Below are positions 18,808 to 31,800 of a stretch of 64,000 nucleotides of DNA, piece by piece. Location: positions 1,240,001 to 1,304,000 of the forward strand of contig JADJJT010000002.1 of assembly GCA_016706405.1 (NCBI GenBank), in the 5' to 3' direction. The notes under the pieces are model-generated. The model did not search any database and was not told the DNA's origin. It was given only the letters and a program-made list of their open reading frames with translations. Every line of letters begins with the position of its first letter. Position 1 is the first letter of the stretch. This DNA is from Sphingobacteriales bacterium (lineage in GTDB: Bacteria > Bacteroidota > Bacteroidia > Chitinophagales > UBA2359). The position numbers and the translations under genes were made by a program.

Positions 18808-19311
18808 TTATATACTTTTAGGCGTTAAATACATTTCTAACGAGCCAATGCCTTGCTTTATGTCGCTCCATTGCGTTATGGGCAATAAAATTTGTACCAC
18901 TACACAAGTTGGGCGGTCAAAATAGCGGGTATTGGAAAACCAAGCTACCAACTGCGAGAACGCGCTGTTGTGGCCTACCATCATAGCTGTTTGGTATTGG
19001 TTAGGCAGGTTTTGAAGGGTTGCCACAATATTGCCCGATGCTAAGGAAAAATCGTACAGCAAAGGGTCAGTAGCTATTTGTTCGGGGGGATAGCCTAGTT
19101 GTTGGGCAATTAGCTGGGCGGTAGTATGTGCCCGTTTGGCCGTACTGCAAATTATATATTGTGGCAATTGGCTGGGGTTAAGGTGCTGGGCTAAATATTT
19201 GCCCATATTTGGGGCATCGTTTAGACCGCGCTCGTTAAGTGGGCGGTCGTGGTCATTAAAATTATTATCCCAGTCAGATTTTGCGTGGCGAACTAAATAA
19301 AGGATTAACAT
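18808..19311 (-). CDS. Histidine phosphatase family protein (SixA-like)
   Basis: Cytoplasmic phosphohistidine-type phosphatase of about 167 residues. The N-terminal catalytic motif LVRHAKSDW contains the phosphorylated histidine. Also present are DRPLNERG, CSTAKRAHTTAQ (second conserved arginine region) and the C-terminal VGHNSAF with the second catalytic histidine, as in the short SixA branch of the phosphoglycerate-mutase-like superfamily. I prefer the ATG at 19311 (MLILYLVRHAKSDW) over an upstream TTG at 19344, because family members begin just before the RHG motif. SixA dephosphorylates histidine phosphocarriers in Enterobacteria; the partner here is unknown. Confidence 0.88.
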   Translation of the reverse strand: MLILYLVRHAKSDWDNNFNDHDRPLNERGLNDAPNMGKYLAQHLNPSQLPQYIICSTAKRAHTTAQLIAQQLGYPPEQIATDPLLYDFSLASGNIVATLQNLPNQYQTAMMVGHNSAFSQLVAWFSNTRYFDRPTCVVVQILLPITQWSDIKQGIGSLEMYLTPKSI

Positions 19312-19893
19312 AAGATAGTTGTTTGCTTGTTTTGTGTTGAGCAATATTACAGCTATAAATTAAAAAACTTAGTAGGGTGGGTTGGTATCAAATCCGGAAA
19401 TTTATATAGCTTTTAAAACGCCATCATAGATAGGTTTAGTATAAAGGTAATACTTTTTTGATTTCGCCGTTTTCAAAGTAAAAAAGATACAACTTTTTGC
19501 CTATGCCAACTTGAATGGTTCGGTTTTAGCTGTATTTGCGCGCTATTTCCGGAAGAATCTTCTAACTATATCATTTGCACTAAATCAGAGTTAGAATTAT
19601 TTTATGCCAAGCCCTGAAACAAAATTAAGGTTTAGGCAGAAAAACGACATGTCTAAACAATAATGTTGCGAGGCTATAAAGTATTTGGCAAATTGTAACT
19701 ACCTTTATACCAAGTTTACCTATTAAAAACAAGTTTTTTATAATTATTTGCCTGCTAAACGACAGTTCTAATTACTTTTGTTTTTTGCTTGCTGTATAGT
19801 ATGCAACCAATCCGGAAAAAATCTACCTTTTCAAACAAAAGTATCCTTTTTTTTATTTCGACAGCGCTACTATTTTTAAAAAATCCCTAACCT
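19312..19893. other. Long intergenic region with a possible decayed reading frame
   Basis: About 580 bp between divergent genes. On the minus strand 19436-19530 encodes IQVGIGKKLYLFYFENGEIK and KVLPLY before a stop, with no start and a stop just upstream. A neighbouring frame reads KILPEIARKYS before it, so this could be the tail of a frameshifted or decayed gene. A short inverted repeat (TTCTAACT/AGTTAGAA) lies at 19560-19596. The right end holds the promoter of the giant surface protein. Confidence 0.4.
19747..19780 (+). promoter_or_regulatory. Promoter of the giant repeat protein
   Basis: TTTG at 19747-19750 and TACTTTTG at 19773-19780, spacer 22. Both match the Bacteroidota consensus, with a slightly long spacer. 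The leader to the ATG at 19894 is about 107 nt, unusually long for this window. Confidence 0.6.
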
Positions 19894-22800
19894 ATGAACC
19901 AAGCTTTACCAAAAGTAAAATCACTTGCAACGATTTTACTTGTTTTATTTTTCGCTGCAACCACTACTTATGCTGAAAACCCTCCTTATGCAAAAATTGT
20001 AAGTGGCCCTAATTTAGTAGGCAGCAATTACGAATTTCTATTTCGTTTAGACCCTAACGATATGCCCGACTGTGGTGGGTTTAACTACGATTGTAATGTA
20101 AACGGTTTTGGTATTGACAATGTAGATATTCATTGGTTTTTATACGCCAATTCCGATTGCTCGGCTTGCGATTTACAAGGTATTGAGGTTCAAAACGGCC
20201 TTATTGCACACGGTTTTTGGGGCACAAACTGTACTGTGGGCAGTACGGCTGTTGGCTCGTCTTGTGCCAGCCCAGGCGGTTGCGACAATTTACTGCAAAT
20301 TCCAGCCTCGCAACTTTGCATTGGCACAACTTATACGCTTTTTGCCTACGCCATGAACCCCGATTACGACAAAGGTGTTGCCGACAACTCAAATGTTGGC
20401 CCTGGCCCGTGGCGTTGTTGTAATGGCAACCCAAGTATTGGAAACTTAGATGGTATGGAAGATTGTACCCTGCCAGACGGCAGCGGATGGCTAAACCCCT
20501 CGTATCCACAAACGCTAAACTTTACCATAACAGGGCAACCAACCGCACCCAACTTTAGCGTAGCTACTAATTTAAACAATAACCAAACCATAACCTGTGG
20601 TTTTACCCTAAATACCACTTTAACAACCTCGCCAACAAACGGCTGTATTGAAAGCAGTTTGGTGTATCAAATAAAACTGAACGGCGTTGTAGTAGCTACT
20701 GCCACCAGCAACTGTACCGATGGCAGCGAAATCCTAACGATAAACAAAGAGCTTATTGCCTGCCCCGGCAACCCCGGATGCATACCCAACGCAAATCAAC
20801 TAAAAGTGAACTGCGGGGCAAATACCATCCGTTGGGAAGCCTATCAAACCTGCACCTCGGCGGCTATTGCTTCGCAAGACTACGCATTTGTAGTGGGCTG
20901 CCCCGAAGCCGACAAGCTTACCGTAACCACTACCGACCAAATTTTATGTGCCGGCGAATCGGGAACTGTGCAGGTTGAAAATCCGGCAAATATAGTAATT
21001 CCCTATGCGGGTGGCTCGTACCATATTCACTGGAACAATGCCAACCCCTACAATAATCCCAATTTAAACCACTTAGGTGCCGGCACCTCGTTTACCCTTA
21101 CCAATAATGGCACTTACCCCTATAATACACTTATGACCTTTACCGGCACTATTTGGGAAGATTTTAGCGATAGTGCCCCTCCCGGATGCGAAGAGTTTGC
21201 CGGAGGCAACGCCACAATGGTTATGTTAGCCCCCATTGAAGCAGTTACCAACGAACAGGCTTGTAGCTATAACAGTATTGATATTAGTGCCAATGGCGGT
21301 TTACCCGACTACGACTCCTCGCCATACACCTTCGATGCGACATCGGCAGGGCTTGGCACAAACAATACCGGGCAATTTTCCGGATTTGTACCGCAAGGAA
21401 CGTACCCAGTTATCATTACCGACCAGGCAGGCTGCCAAACAACTATAGACGTTGAAATTTTTAATCCTATTAACGTAAACGTAAATACTATAACTTGTAG
21501 CACGTTTAACACTTTTACTTTACAGGTAAGCGGCGGACAGCCCGCGCACCCAAACTATAACAATTTAGCACTTTACGAAGTTAGCTCAAATATTGATGGA
21601 TTTTTAGGCAACTGCAACACCTCCGGATTATTTACCGCAACAGGCCTTTCCTCCGGAAACCATACTATTACCGTTAGTTACGAATACATTGACCCCTATG
21701 GCGTAGCCACCGGTATTATGTGCTCGCAAACTGTTACCATCGAAGTGTATGACCCGTTTAGCATAACACTTTCAACCGACCCCTGCGATTTTCAAGAAAA
21801 AGTTAAAATAACCGGCGTAAATGGTGGCCGCTCTCCATTAGAAACACAAGGCGGCGGATTTCCGGGCGCTATTTATACCATTTTCTTATCAACAACTCCC
21901 GCACCGGGTGCCGTAAACGATGTTAGTTCAACACCGGCAACTTTGTCGGGGCCGGGCACCTTTTTAAATGTTGCAGCAGGCAATTATTATGTTGTTTTGC
22001 AAGACGACAGAGGCTGCCAATATTCCGTTCCGGTTACTGTTACCGAAAATAATGAAACCTACACCATCAGCCAAATTCCAACCGGATGCACTTGGAACAA
22101 AGCTACCATTCAAACAACAGGCGGGCAGCCCGGCTCGTGGGTCTATTATTTATACAATTTAGGTGCACCTTTTGATGACGGTGCTACCGATATTACTACG
22201 CCCGTAACACCCAATACCATATCACCCGGCGTTTATCAGGGCAGTTTTACCGGCATTAGCGGCGGGCAATACACTGTTTATGCCGAGAACAGCACTGGCT
22301 GTACTGTTATTTCGATGACGGTAGGCATTTACAACCCGCTTAATTTAACCGAAATAAACCAATGTGTTGATGGGCAAATTTACACAACAGGCTCGGGAGG
22401 TTACGCCGGCGCAAGTTGGAACAGCACCTCGTTTACTTATAAACTTTTTCAGGGCGGAACCCTGTTGGCAACCAATAATACCGGCATTTTTACCGGATTA
22501 TCAGTTGGAACATATACCGTTGAAGTAAACGACAATAATCCGGATGTTCCGGGCGGTTGCACCAAAACGCTGAATGTGCAGGTTTACACCCCCATGAGCA
22601 TAACCGCTAATGGCTCGGGAGCTTGTACGGGCGGCAATACCGTAACCGTTAATACCGTAGCCGGTGGAAAATCGCCGTATGTTATTTACCTCTCAACTAT
22701 ACCCGCACCGGGCGGCATACCCAATGTAAGTTCAACGCCCGCAACCCTAACGGGACCGGGTACTTTTAGCAATGTAGCCAGCGGTAGTTACCATGTTATT

Positions 22801-25800
22801 TTATCGGATGCGCGAGGCTGCCAAGTGTCGGTGCCAGTTACTTTAACCGGACAAGCCCCTGTTATAAGCACACCCGCCTTAACCTGCACAAATCCACCCA
22901 ATAATACCGCCATTGTAAACGTTACCAATGGCGCACCCGACTGGGATTTTTACCTTTACACCAATACCGGCAGTTTTGACCCGCTAAATCCCGAAAATGC
23001 GGGCAATGGATGGCTCGCAACCGATATTGGCACTGGTGGCAACGACTATACTGGCAATTTTACAGGCATAGCACCCGGCACCTACAAAGTTTGGGGGCTC
23101 GATGCAAATAACTGCCAAGTTGGCCCTCAAACAGTTAAAGTGCGCGGCCCCTTAGTTATTACGGCTTCTGCTAGCGGCAACTGTGGCCAAGGAGGTACTG
23201 TAACTATTAACTCGGTAAGTGGGGGCAGCGACCCCAACGTGTTTGCAGGCGCAAGCTATACCATTTTTCTTTCTACTTTTCCGGCACCAGGTGGCATACA
23301 AAATGTAAGCACTACCCCTCCAACATTATCGGGTCCGGGTACTTTTACCAACGTTCCAAATGGCAACTATTACGCTATTTTACAAGATAATTTAGGCTGC
23401 CAAGCTTCGGTTCCGGTAATAGTAACGGGCAATCCTGGCACGCTAACTGCAACTCAAGCCAATTGCAATACCCCCCCAAATACGGCGCAGGCAACCGCAA
23501 CAGGCGGCACCCCCGATTGGGATTTTTATTTGTACCAATTTACTGGCAGTTTTGACCCACTTAATCCCACAAATCCGGTAAATGGCTGGGTTGCCAGCGA
23601 TTTGGGTGTAGGCGGAAACGACTATACTGGCAATTTTATGGGTATAAATCCGGGAACTTATAAAATTTGGGCTATTGATAATTCTGGCTGCGTAGCTGGC
23701 CCTGTTACGGTAACAGTATCGGCGGCCTTAGTAATTACTGGCTCGTACAACTGCCAAAATAATTTGGTAACCGTTAATAATGTAGATGGAGGCCATGACC
23801 CCGATATTTTTTCAGGAGCAGGTTTGTACGATATATTTTTGTCCACATTGCCAGCGCCGGGAGCTATTCCGAATGTAAGCTCAACGCCACCAGTATTGCA
23901 CGGGCCGGGCACATTTAGTGGCGTAGCATCCGGGAATTATTATTTAGTTGTTGAAGATGATTTAGGATGTCAGGCATCTATCCCTATTGCGGTAAATCAA
24001 AATCAGCCCATTACCTTACTGCCATTTGATAATTGTAAGTCTAACCAGTTTAGCGTGCAAGCAAGTGGGCCCGGCTGGACGTTTTATTTATACACCTCAA
24101 CCGGAACTTTTGTGCCATCTGACCCACAAAATGCCGGAAATGGCTGGCTGCAAACCCAAAATGGCGATGCCAACGGAAAAGCAACTTTTACAAATGTTAG
24201 TACAGGTTCTTATGTGGTTTATTCGTTAAACAACAGCGGTTGCCCCGGCCAACCACTTACCGTAAATATTGTGGCTTACCCCGAATTGGTGGTTACAAAT
24301 AACACAACACTTTGCGATTATGGCATTTTAAATATTGGCGCAACGGGCGGGTCAACTCCGTACTTGTTTAAATTGTTTAAAAATGGTATTTTAGTTGCCC
24401 AAAATAACAATGGTTATTTTAGCGGATTAAATACTGGTACTTATTCGGTTACGGTTACTGATGCTTTAGGATGTACTAAAACGCTTAACAATTTAGTAGT
24501 AACCGTTGCTATTCCGTTAGATATTGTAGAGCCATATAGCTGTGCCGACGGTATTGTTGCCATTGGCGGTGTGGCCCCTTACATTTACGAATTATACACC
24601 CCCGGATTTAACCCTACGTTGATAGAAACAAACACAGATGGAAAATTTGATGTGCCGCCCGGTATGTATTTATTGGTGGTAACAGATGCCAATGGATGTT
24701 CGGTATCGCAAATAATAAATTGCGAAGACATTCCGGAATGTGATTTAGAGGTATCGGCAACAGTAGATTGTTTGAACGACAACGAATATACCGTAACTTT
24801 AATAATATCCGGAATTGGCGAATACACCATCCAATATAATACAACTACGCTAACCAACAAACCCGCCGGAACTTATACTTTCACGCTTCCAAACGGTTCG
24901 TATGATATAAGTATTACCAGCGAAGATATTCCTAATTGCGTCCAAGTAATTCCGGTAACAGAAGATTGCTTGGAAACCTGCGATTTAACTGTAGCAGCTA
25001 CCACCGAATGCATTGACACGGAAACTTTTGGTGCATTTATTACCATAACCGGGCAAGGGCTTTATAATATTACTGATGGTATCCATGCCCCTTACACCAA
25101 TGCAACCGCCGGAACTTATACGTTTGGCCCCTACGACAACGGCAACTATAATGTAGTTGTTACAAAAACAGATGATGCCACTTGTACTGAAACGGTAACA
25201 GTTGCCGATGATTGTACGGTTGAGTGTGATTTGGCTGCTACGGTTTCGACATCGTGTTTTAGCGGAGGGCAATTTGTTGCCTCAGTTACCATCACCGGTT
25301 CGGGCACTTACAATTTAGATGATGGCGTAAATATACTTTACAATATTGATGCCGGCACCTATAATTTAGGACTTTTTGACCAAGGTAACTACACCATTAC
25401 CGTAACCAGCACCGCCGACCCTACCTGCGTAACTATTTTGCCAATGAATGTGATTTGTTGCGATTTAGAGGCAACTATTGCCACCGATTGTACCGATGAT
25501 GGTTTGTATAATGTAGTTTTAACAATTACAGGGTCGGGCACCTATAAAGTAGTACATAATGGCCAAACCGATACAGGGCTTGATGCCGGCACCTACGAAT
25601 ATACCGGCTACGACGATGAAGATGCACCCGTAACTTTTGTTGTTACCAGCGAAACCGATGCCTCTTGCAAACAAACATTAACCGCCGAAGCCAATTGCTT
25701 TGATTGCGTTCTAAACGCATCGGCAGCAACTTTTTGCATAGATAATTACACTTTTGAAACAGAAATAACCATATCTGGCGAGGGTTTATATACCATCTCT

Positions 25801-28800
25801 GAAGGCAGTACGGTTTACCACAGTGGCGTAGGCGCAGGCGTTTGGGAGGTTGGCCCCTTAACAAATGGCATGCACAATATATCTGTTGTAAGCGGTTCTA
25901 ATCCGGATTGTACTACCGTAGTACCTATCAACGAAAATTGTTATCAATGTAATTTATCGGTTAGTCAAAATATAAATTGTACTAACGGTTTAGAGTTCAC
26001 CATTACTTTAACTATTGTTGGCCCTGGAACTTATACCGTTGACGATGGAATTCATACACCACAAACCGGTAAAAAAGGTACGGTAGTAGTTGGCCCATTC
26101 CCCAACGGAAACTATACTATAACCATAACCAACGAAGAAACCAGCGATTGTTTTGAAGTACTTACCGGCACCCAAGACTGTTTTGAATGTGATTTAACAG
26201 CATCGGCTACCACCGAATGCCAAGACGATGATTTTTATTTTGTAGATTTAATAATTTCCGGAACCGGTACTTTTACCGTTACCAATTTTAATACGCCAGC
26301 ATTTACCGGATTAGCACCCGGCACTTACACTTTTGGCCCTTATGCCAATGATGAAACCTACGAGTTTGGCGTTATCAGCGAAGAAGACCCTAATTGCCAA
26401 ACCGTTGTTGAAGGCACCGAAACTTGTTTTGACTGCCAACTGCCCACCGTTGCCGATGTAGATTGTGTGTCAGATAAATCGGGATATATGGTAACCTTTG
26501 TTTTAGAGGGCACCGCAACCTATACAATTTATGACGGTATTAATGCACCGCAAACCTTTAGCGCTGGCCCCGTAACCCTTGGCCCTTACAGCAATGGCAC
26601 ATACAGCATTACTATAATTAATAACGCCGACCCCGACTGTTTTACCACCCTTAATGGTGCTGCCGATTGTTATTTGTGCGACCTAACCGCTTCGACCAAT
26701 ATTATTTGTAATGACGACAATACTAATTACAATATTACCCTTAATGTAGGTGGAACGGGCGTTTATAATGTAACAACCAATTTTGGCGTAATACTTACTA
26801 ATATTACGGCGGGCACTTACACGCTTGGCCCGGTACCCAATGGCAGTTATTTGGTTAATGTAGCCAGCCCTGTTGAGGCTAATTGCCGCGTTTCGCTGGC
26901 AGGTGTAAAAGACTGTACGCCCGAGTTTAACTGCGATGTACAGGCAACAGCAAATACAATTTGCGAAGGACAAGAATCTTATAATTTAGAAGTCATTTTG
27001 TCCGGAACTGATACTTATGTAATGACCGATGGCGTTAATCCACCACTCACCGGATTAACTGCTGGCACCTATTCTTTAGGCCCTATTGCAAATGGCAACT
27101 ACAATCTTACCATCATTAGCGAAGCTAATCCCGAATGTTTTACCTCGTTAGGTGGGTTTTACGACTGCGAAGACCCCATCATTTGCGACCCCGTTGCTAC
27201 TGCTTTGCCTACCTGCCTAACGCTTACAACTTACGAGGTAACAGTAACTTTGGCAGGTACCGGCACATTTACCCTTACCGATGGCATAAATACCCCTATT
27301 ACCAACGCAACAGCAGGCGCCTATGTTTTAGGGCCACTTACTAATGGTGCTTACAGTATAGTAATTACCAACGAAGCCGACCCTAATTGCCAGGTAGTGC
27401 TTAACGGTACTAAAACTTGTAATTATGATTGTGTGCTCAATGTCGTTGCCCTCCCCGATTGCCTGCCCAATCAAACTTATATGGTAAAATTAACCATCGA
27501 AGGCAACTCAACCTACACCATTACAGACGGCATACATAGCCCACTGATAGGCGTAAGTGCAGGCTCAACAACCATAGGCCCTTTTGAAAATGCCCAAATA
27601 TTTAATATTACGGTGTCAAACGAAAATAACCCGTTCTGTTTCCAAACAGTATCCGGACTTAAATCCTGTGGTGTGCAACAAGAATGTACGCTCGATGCCG
27701 ACTTAACTTTAAATTGTGATGGCAATTCGCCTACAGCCACACTGGTTTTAAATGGCCTTAGCACTTACGATATTAACTTAAATGGCAGCGGGCAAGATAT
27801 TGACGGAGCAGTTGCCGGCACTTATACCTTTACTTTGGGTAATGGTAATAACCAAAATATTGAAATTCAAGATACCGAAAAGGAAGATTGTTATACCGAT
27901 TTTGAAATAAATAAAGACTGCCCCGACTGCGACCTTAGCGCAACCAGTTTTACCGAGTGCCAACCCGATGGCTCGTATATTTACCACATTATAATTACCG
28001 GATCGGGGCTTTACAATATTCAGGTGAACGATTTTGAAGGCAATAATTTTAGCAAAAATAATGCCCCGGCCGGCGAATATACTTTTACCGGATTGACCAG
28101 CGACACCCATGTTGCCGAAATTAGCCAAGTGGGTAATCCTAACGGATGTTCGGTCCAATTACAAGAAAACCACGACTGCACCGTTGAACAGTCTTGCGAT
28201 TTAAGTATAATGGCCAATGCCGTATGTACTTCAAACAGCCAATACGAAATACACCTGACCATTGTTGGCTCGTATAACTACGATGTTGAGGTTGAAAATG
28301 ACGAAGTTTTAACCAATGTACCCGCCGGCGACTATGTACTTGGCCCCTACAATGATGGTGAAATTGATATAACAGTTAGTGCCGCAGGCGCCGAACAATT
28401 AGCCGACTGTGTAACAAGTATGGAAATTGCTAAAGATTGCGACTTAAACTGCGATTTAATTGTAAGCTACGAACCTATTTGCGAAGGCAACACCAATTAC
28501 AATATGTTGGTGCATATTGCCGGCAGCAGTGTATATGATATCCTTGTTGGCGGCGGCCCCCCCGAATTTAATGACGTACCCGCCGGCGATTATATAGTTG
28601 GCCCGTTTGATGATGATGGAAACTTTCAGTTTGTAGTGCGCTTAGGTACCGGTGGCGGAAACCAATCTTGCCGTTTTGAGTTTTTTGGCGAGGTGGACTG
28701 TGTTGTAAATACCTCGTGCGATATGGAAGCCGTTGCAACAACTACTTGCGTTGATGCTGGCGATAGTTTTACCGGAACTTTAGTAATATCCGGAACCGAC

Positions 28801-31800
28801 ACTTACACAATTATATACAATCAAACCGATACGATAAAAGGTTTGAGCGCCGGAACCTACAATTTTGGCCCTTATCCCAACGGACCATATAGCGCCTTTG
28901 TGCAAAACGAAACAAATCCAGTATGTTTCAGCTATTTATCGGGTTCGGTGTTTTGCGAGCCGCCCCCCACCTGCGATTTAGATGTAGCCGTTGCCCCCGT
29001 TTGTAATAGCGATAATACAGCCTTCGATTTGGCAGTTACTATTTCGGGCAGCAGCACCTACAGCCTGTTCAAGGAAAACGTATTGTTAAAATCCGGAATT
29101 ATTGCCGGCACCGAAACGATAGGCACTTATACCAATAATGGCCAATACAACGTTAAAGTAGTTGACGAAGCACTTTCGGCCTGCGTGCAGGAATTTTCCG
29201 GAATTTATGCTTGCGCCGTACCTCCACCCTGCGATATTAGTGCCAGCATTGATAGCGTAGTGTGTTTTGAAGAAGCCAACTCGTATGCCGTACATTTGAC
29301 GCTAAATGGAAGCTCTACCTACACCATTAATTTTGACGGACAAACGGTAACAGGTGTAACAGCAGCCACTGCCGGATGGTATAGCTATACATACAACGAC
29401 GAAAACAGTATTATTTTACAGGTTGTTGACGAAAAGAACGAAAACTGCCAGGTTAATTTGTTAAAAACATTGCCCTGCTTTTTGCCGCCGCCCTGCGACA
29501 TAAATGTTACCAACAAATTTGTTTGCTTAAATGACGACGAGTACAATCTTGAAATTACAATATCAGGCTCAAGTACCTATAATATATGGGAAGGCGACTA
29601 CCCAGGCAATTTGGTTCAACAATTTGAAGAAAATGTACCGGCAGGGGTTTATACGGTTGGGCCTTTTAATAACGGCGAATACGATATGGTAATTATGGAT
29701 AGTGAAAACCCAGAATGTAATACCGACTATACCGGAACATGGTACTGCGAACCCTCGGAATGTGATTTGAGTTATACCGTAGCTACCGAATGTCATGATG
29801 ATGGCACGTACGACCTAATTATTACCATTTCGGGAAGTAGCGAGTATCGTTTGCGGGTACGTGACGGCGGCTTGGGTGGAAACGAAGTTTACGACGAAAT
29901 TAATCCTGCCGGAACCTATACCATTAAAAATTTGACCCAGTTTTTATACTATGTTAATATCGCGGATGTTAATTTCCAACAAGGGTGCTATTTTGGAAAC
30001 GAAGGCTCAATGGACTGCACGCCGCCCGGTACTTGCAACCTAAACGCAACCCCACAAATTGACTGTTTAAGCCAAGATGAATTTAATATAAACTTAAATA
30101 TTACTGGTCCAAGCACTTATAATGTGCAAATATCAAACAGCCCCGATTTGTTTAACCAACCAGCCGGCAGCTACGTTTTAGGGCCTTTTGATTTGCCGCA
30201 AGATGCCGATTATCAATTCCTTGTTACAGACGTAAACGACCCCACTTGTTTTGTTGGCTCGTCGGGTTTTGTAAATTGCGAAATAGACCCAAGCTGCGAC
30301 CTGCTAACCGAAGTGAGTTTGTTGTGCAACGAAAAAACTGCCGGATATGCCGTAAGTATTACCATTACCGGAAGCAGCACTTATAATATTACCACTAATT
30401 TTGGTGCCCCACTTAACGGCGTAACAGCAGGTACTTACCCGCTCGGAAACTCAACCTTACTAAACTACGAAATAACCGTACAAGACGTTAACTTTGCCGC
30501 TTGTGTAAACACCATTTCGGGTGCAAAAGACTGTACCGAGCCGCCATTTAATTGCGATATTAACCTTTCAACGGCTACCGACTGCCTTGGCGATAATACT
30601 TATAATGTAACTCTAACCTTGGCTGGTACAGGCACCTATACAGTTATGGACCAAAATGGCAGCAAATTAGCCAATGTATCGGCGGGCAATTTAACTATGG
30701 GACCTTACCCCAACGGCTCGTTTAGCATAACCGCTGTTAGCAATATTGATGCTACTTGTACCCAAACCATTACAGGCATTAAAGACTGTACCCCAATACC
30801 CGAATGTAATTTAACAACAAATATTTTGGGTATTACCTGCTTAGATGAAACTACCTACGAAATTACCCTCTCAATTTCCGGAGGCTCGACTTACCTTATT
30901 GCCGATGGCCAACATCCGGATATAACCATTACCGGAGGCGGTGAGGTAAAATTAGGACCTTTCAACAACGGTCAGTACAGCATAAAAGTAACCGATACCC
31001 AATATACTGACTGCTTTAAAACACTTGCCGGCATTCGCGATTGTGCCAACCCAATTGAGTGCGACTTGGGTGTTCAGTCAAGCGCAACCTGCACCGGTGG
31101 CAACGAGTTTGAAGTAGAATTACTTATTACTGGCTCGGCGGTATATAATATTACCGATGGCGTGCATCCACCTGTTTTTGACCAAACGGCTGGCACCGTA
31201 ATTTTGCCCGGATACGTTAGCGGCGACTATACCCTGCATATTGCCGACAAAAATAATACAGCTTGTGCAATTGATATTCCGGTGTCGCAAACCTGCAACG
31301 AACTTCCGCCCTGCGATATTGTAGTAAATACAGTTGAAACCTGCTTGGGTGCTGGCGATTTTCAGTTAGAAATAGCCTTAGCCGGAAGCAGCACTTACAA
31401 TATTACCGATGGCGTTTCGACAATACTATCGGGCGTTACCGAAGGTAAGTATATTTTGCCGGTCATGAGTGGCCAAACTTATTTTGTTCAAATTATTGAT
31501 ATTGCCAACGACGGGTGTAATTTAATTGTTAGCGGCGAGGTATTTTGCGATGCAACCAAGTCGGCTATCGGAAACCGCGTATTTAACGATGCCAATGGCA
31601 ATGGCGTACAAGACCCCACAGAAGGCGGCTTAGAAGGCGTAACGGTTTACCTTTATACCACCGACAATAACTTAGTTGCAACTACCATTACCGACGTAAA
31701 CGGTTTTTACTTGTTTAATAATTTGGACTTGGGCAGCTATTACATATCTGTTGGTATTTTGCCAAGCTATATAATATCGCCGGCCAATGCAGGCGGCAAC

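Noticed and set aside
19436..19560. Minus-strand piece encoding KKLYLFYFENGEIKKVLPLY
   Set aside because: Looks protein-like but has no start and needs a frame change; kept only as a note on the intergenic region.
20201..20618. Minus-strand frames within the giant gene
   Set aside because: Shadow frames of a strongly coding plus strand without domains or start signals.
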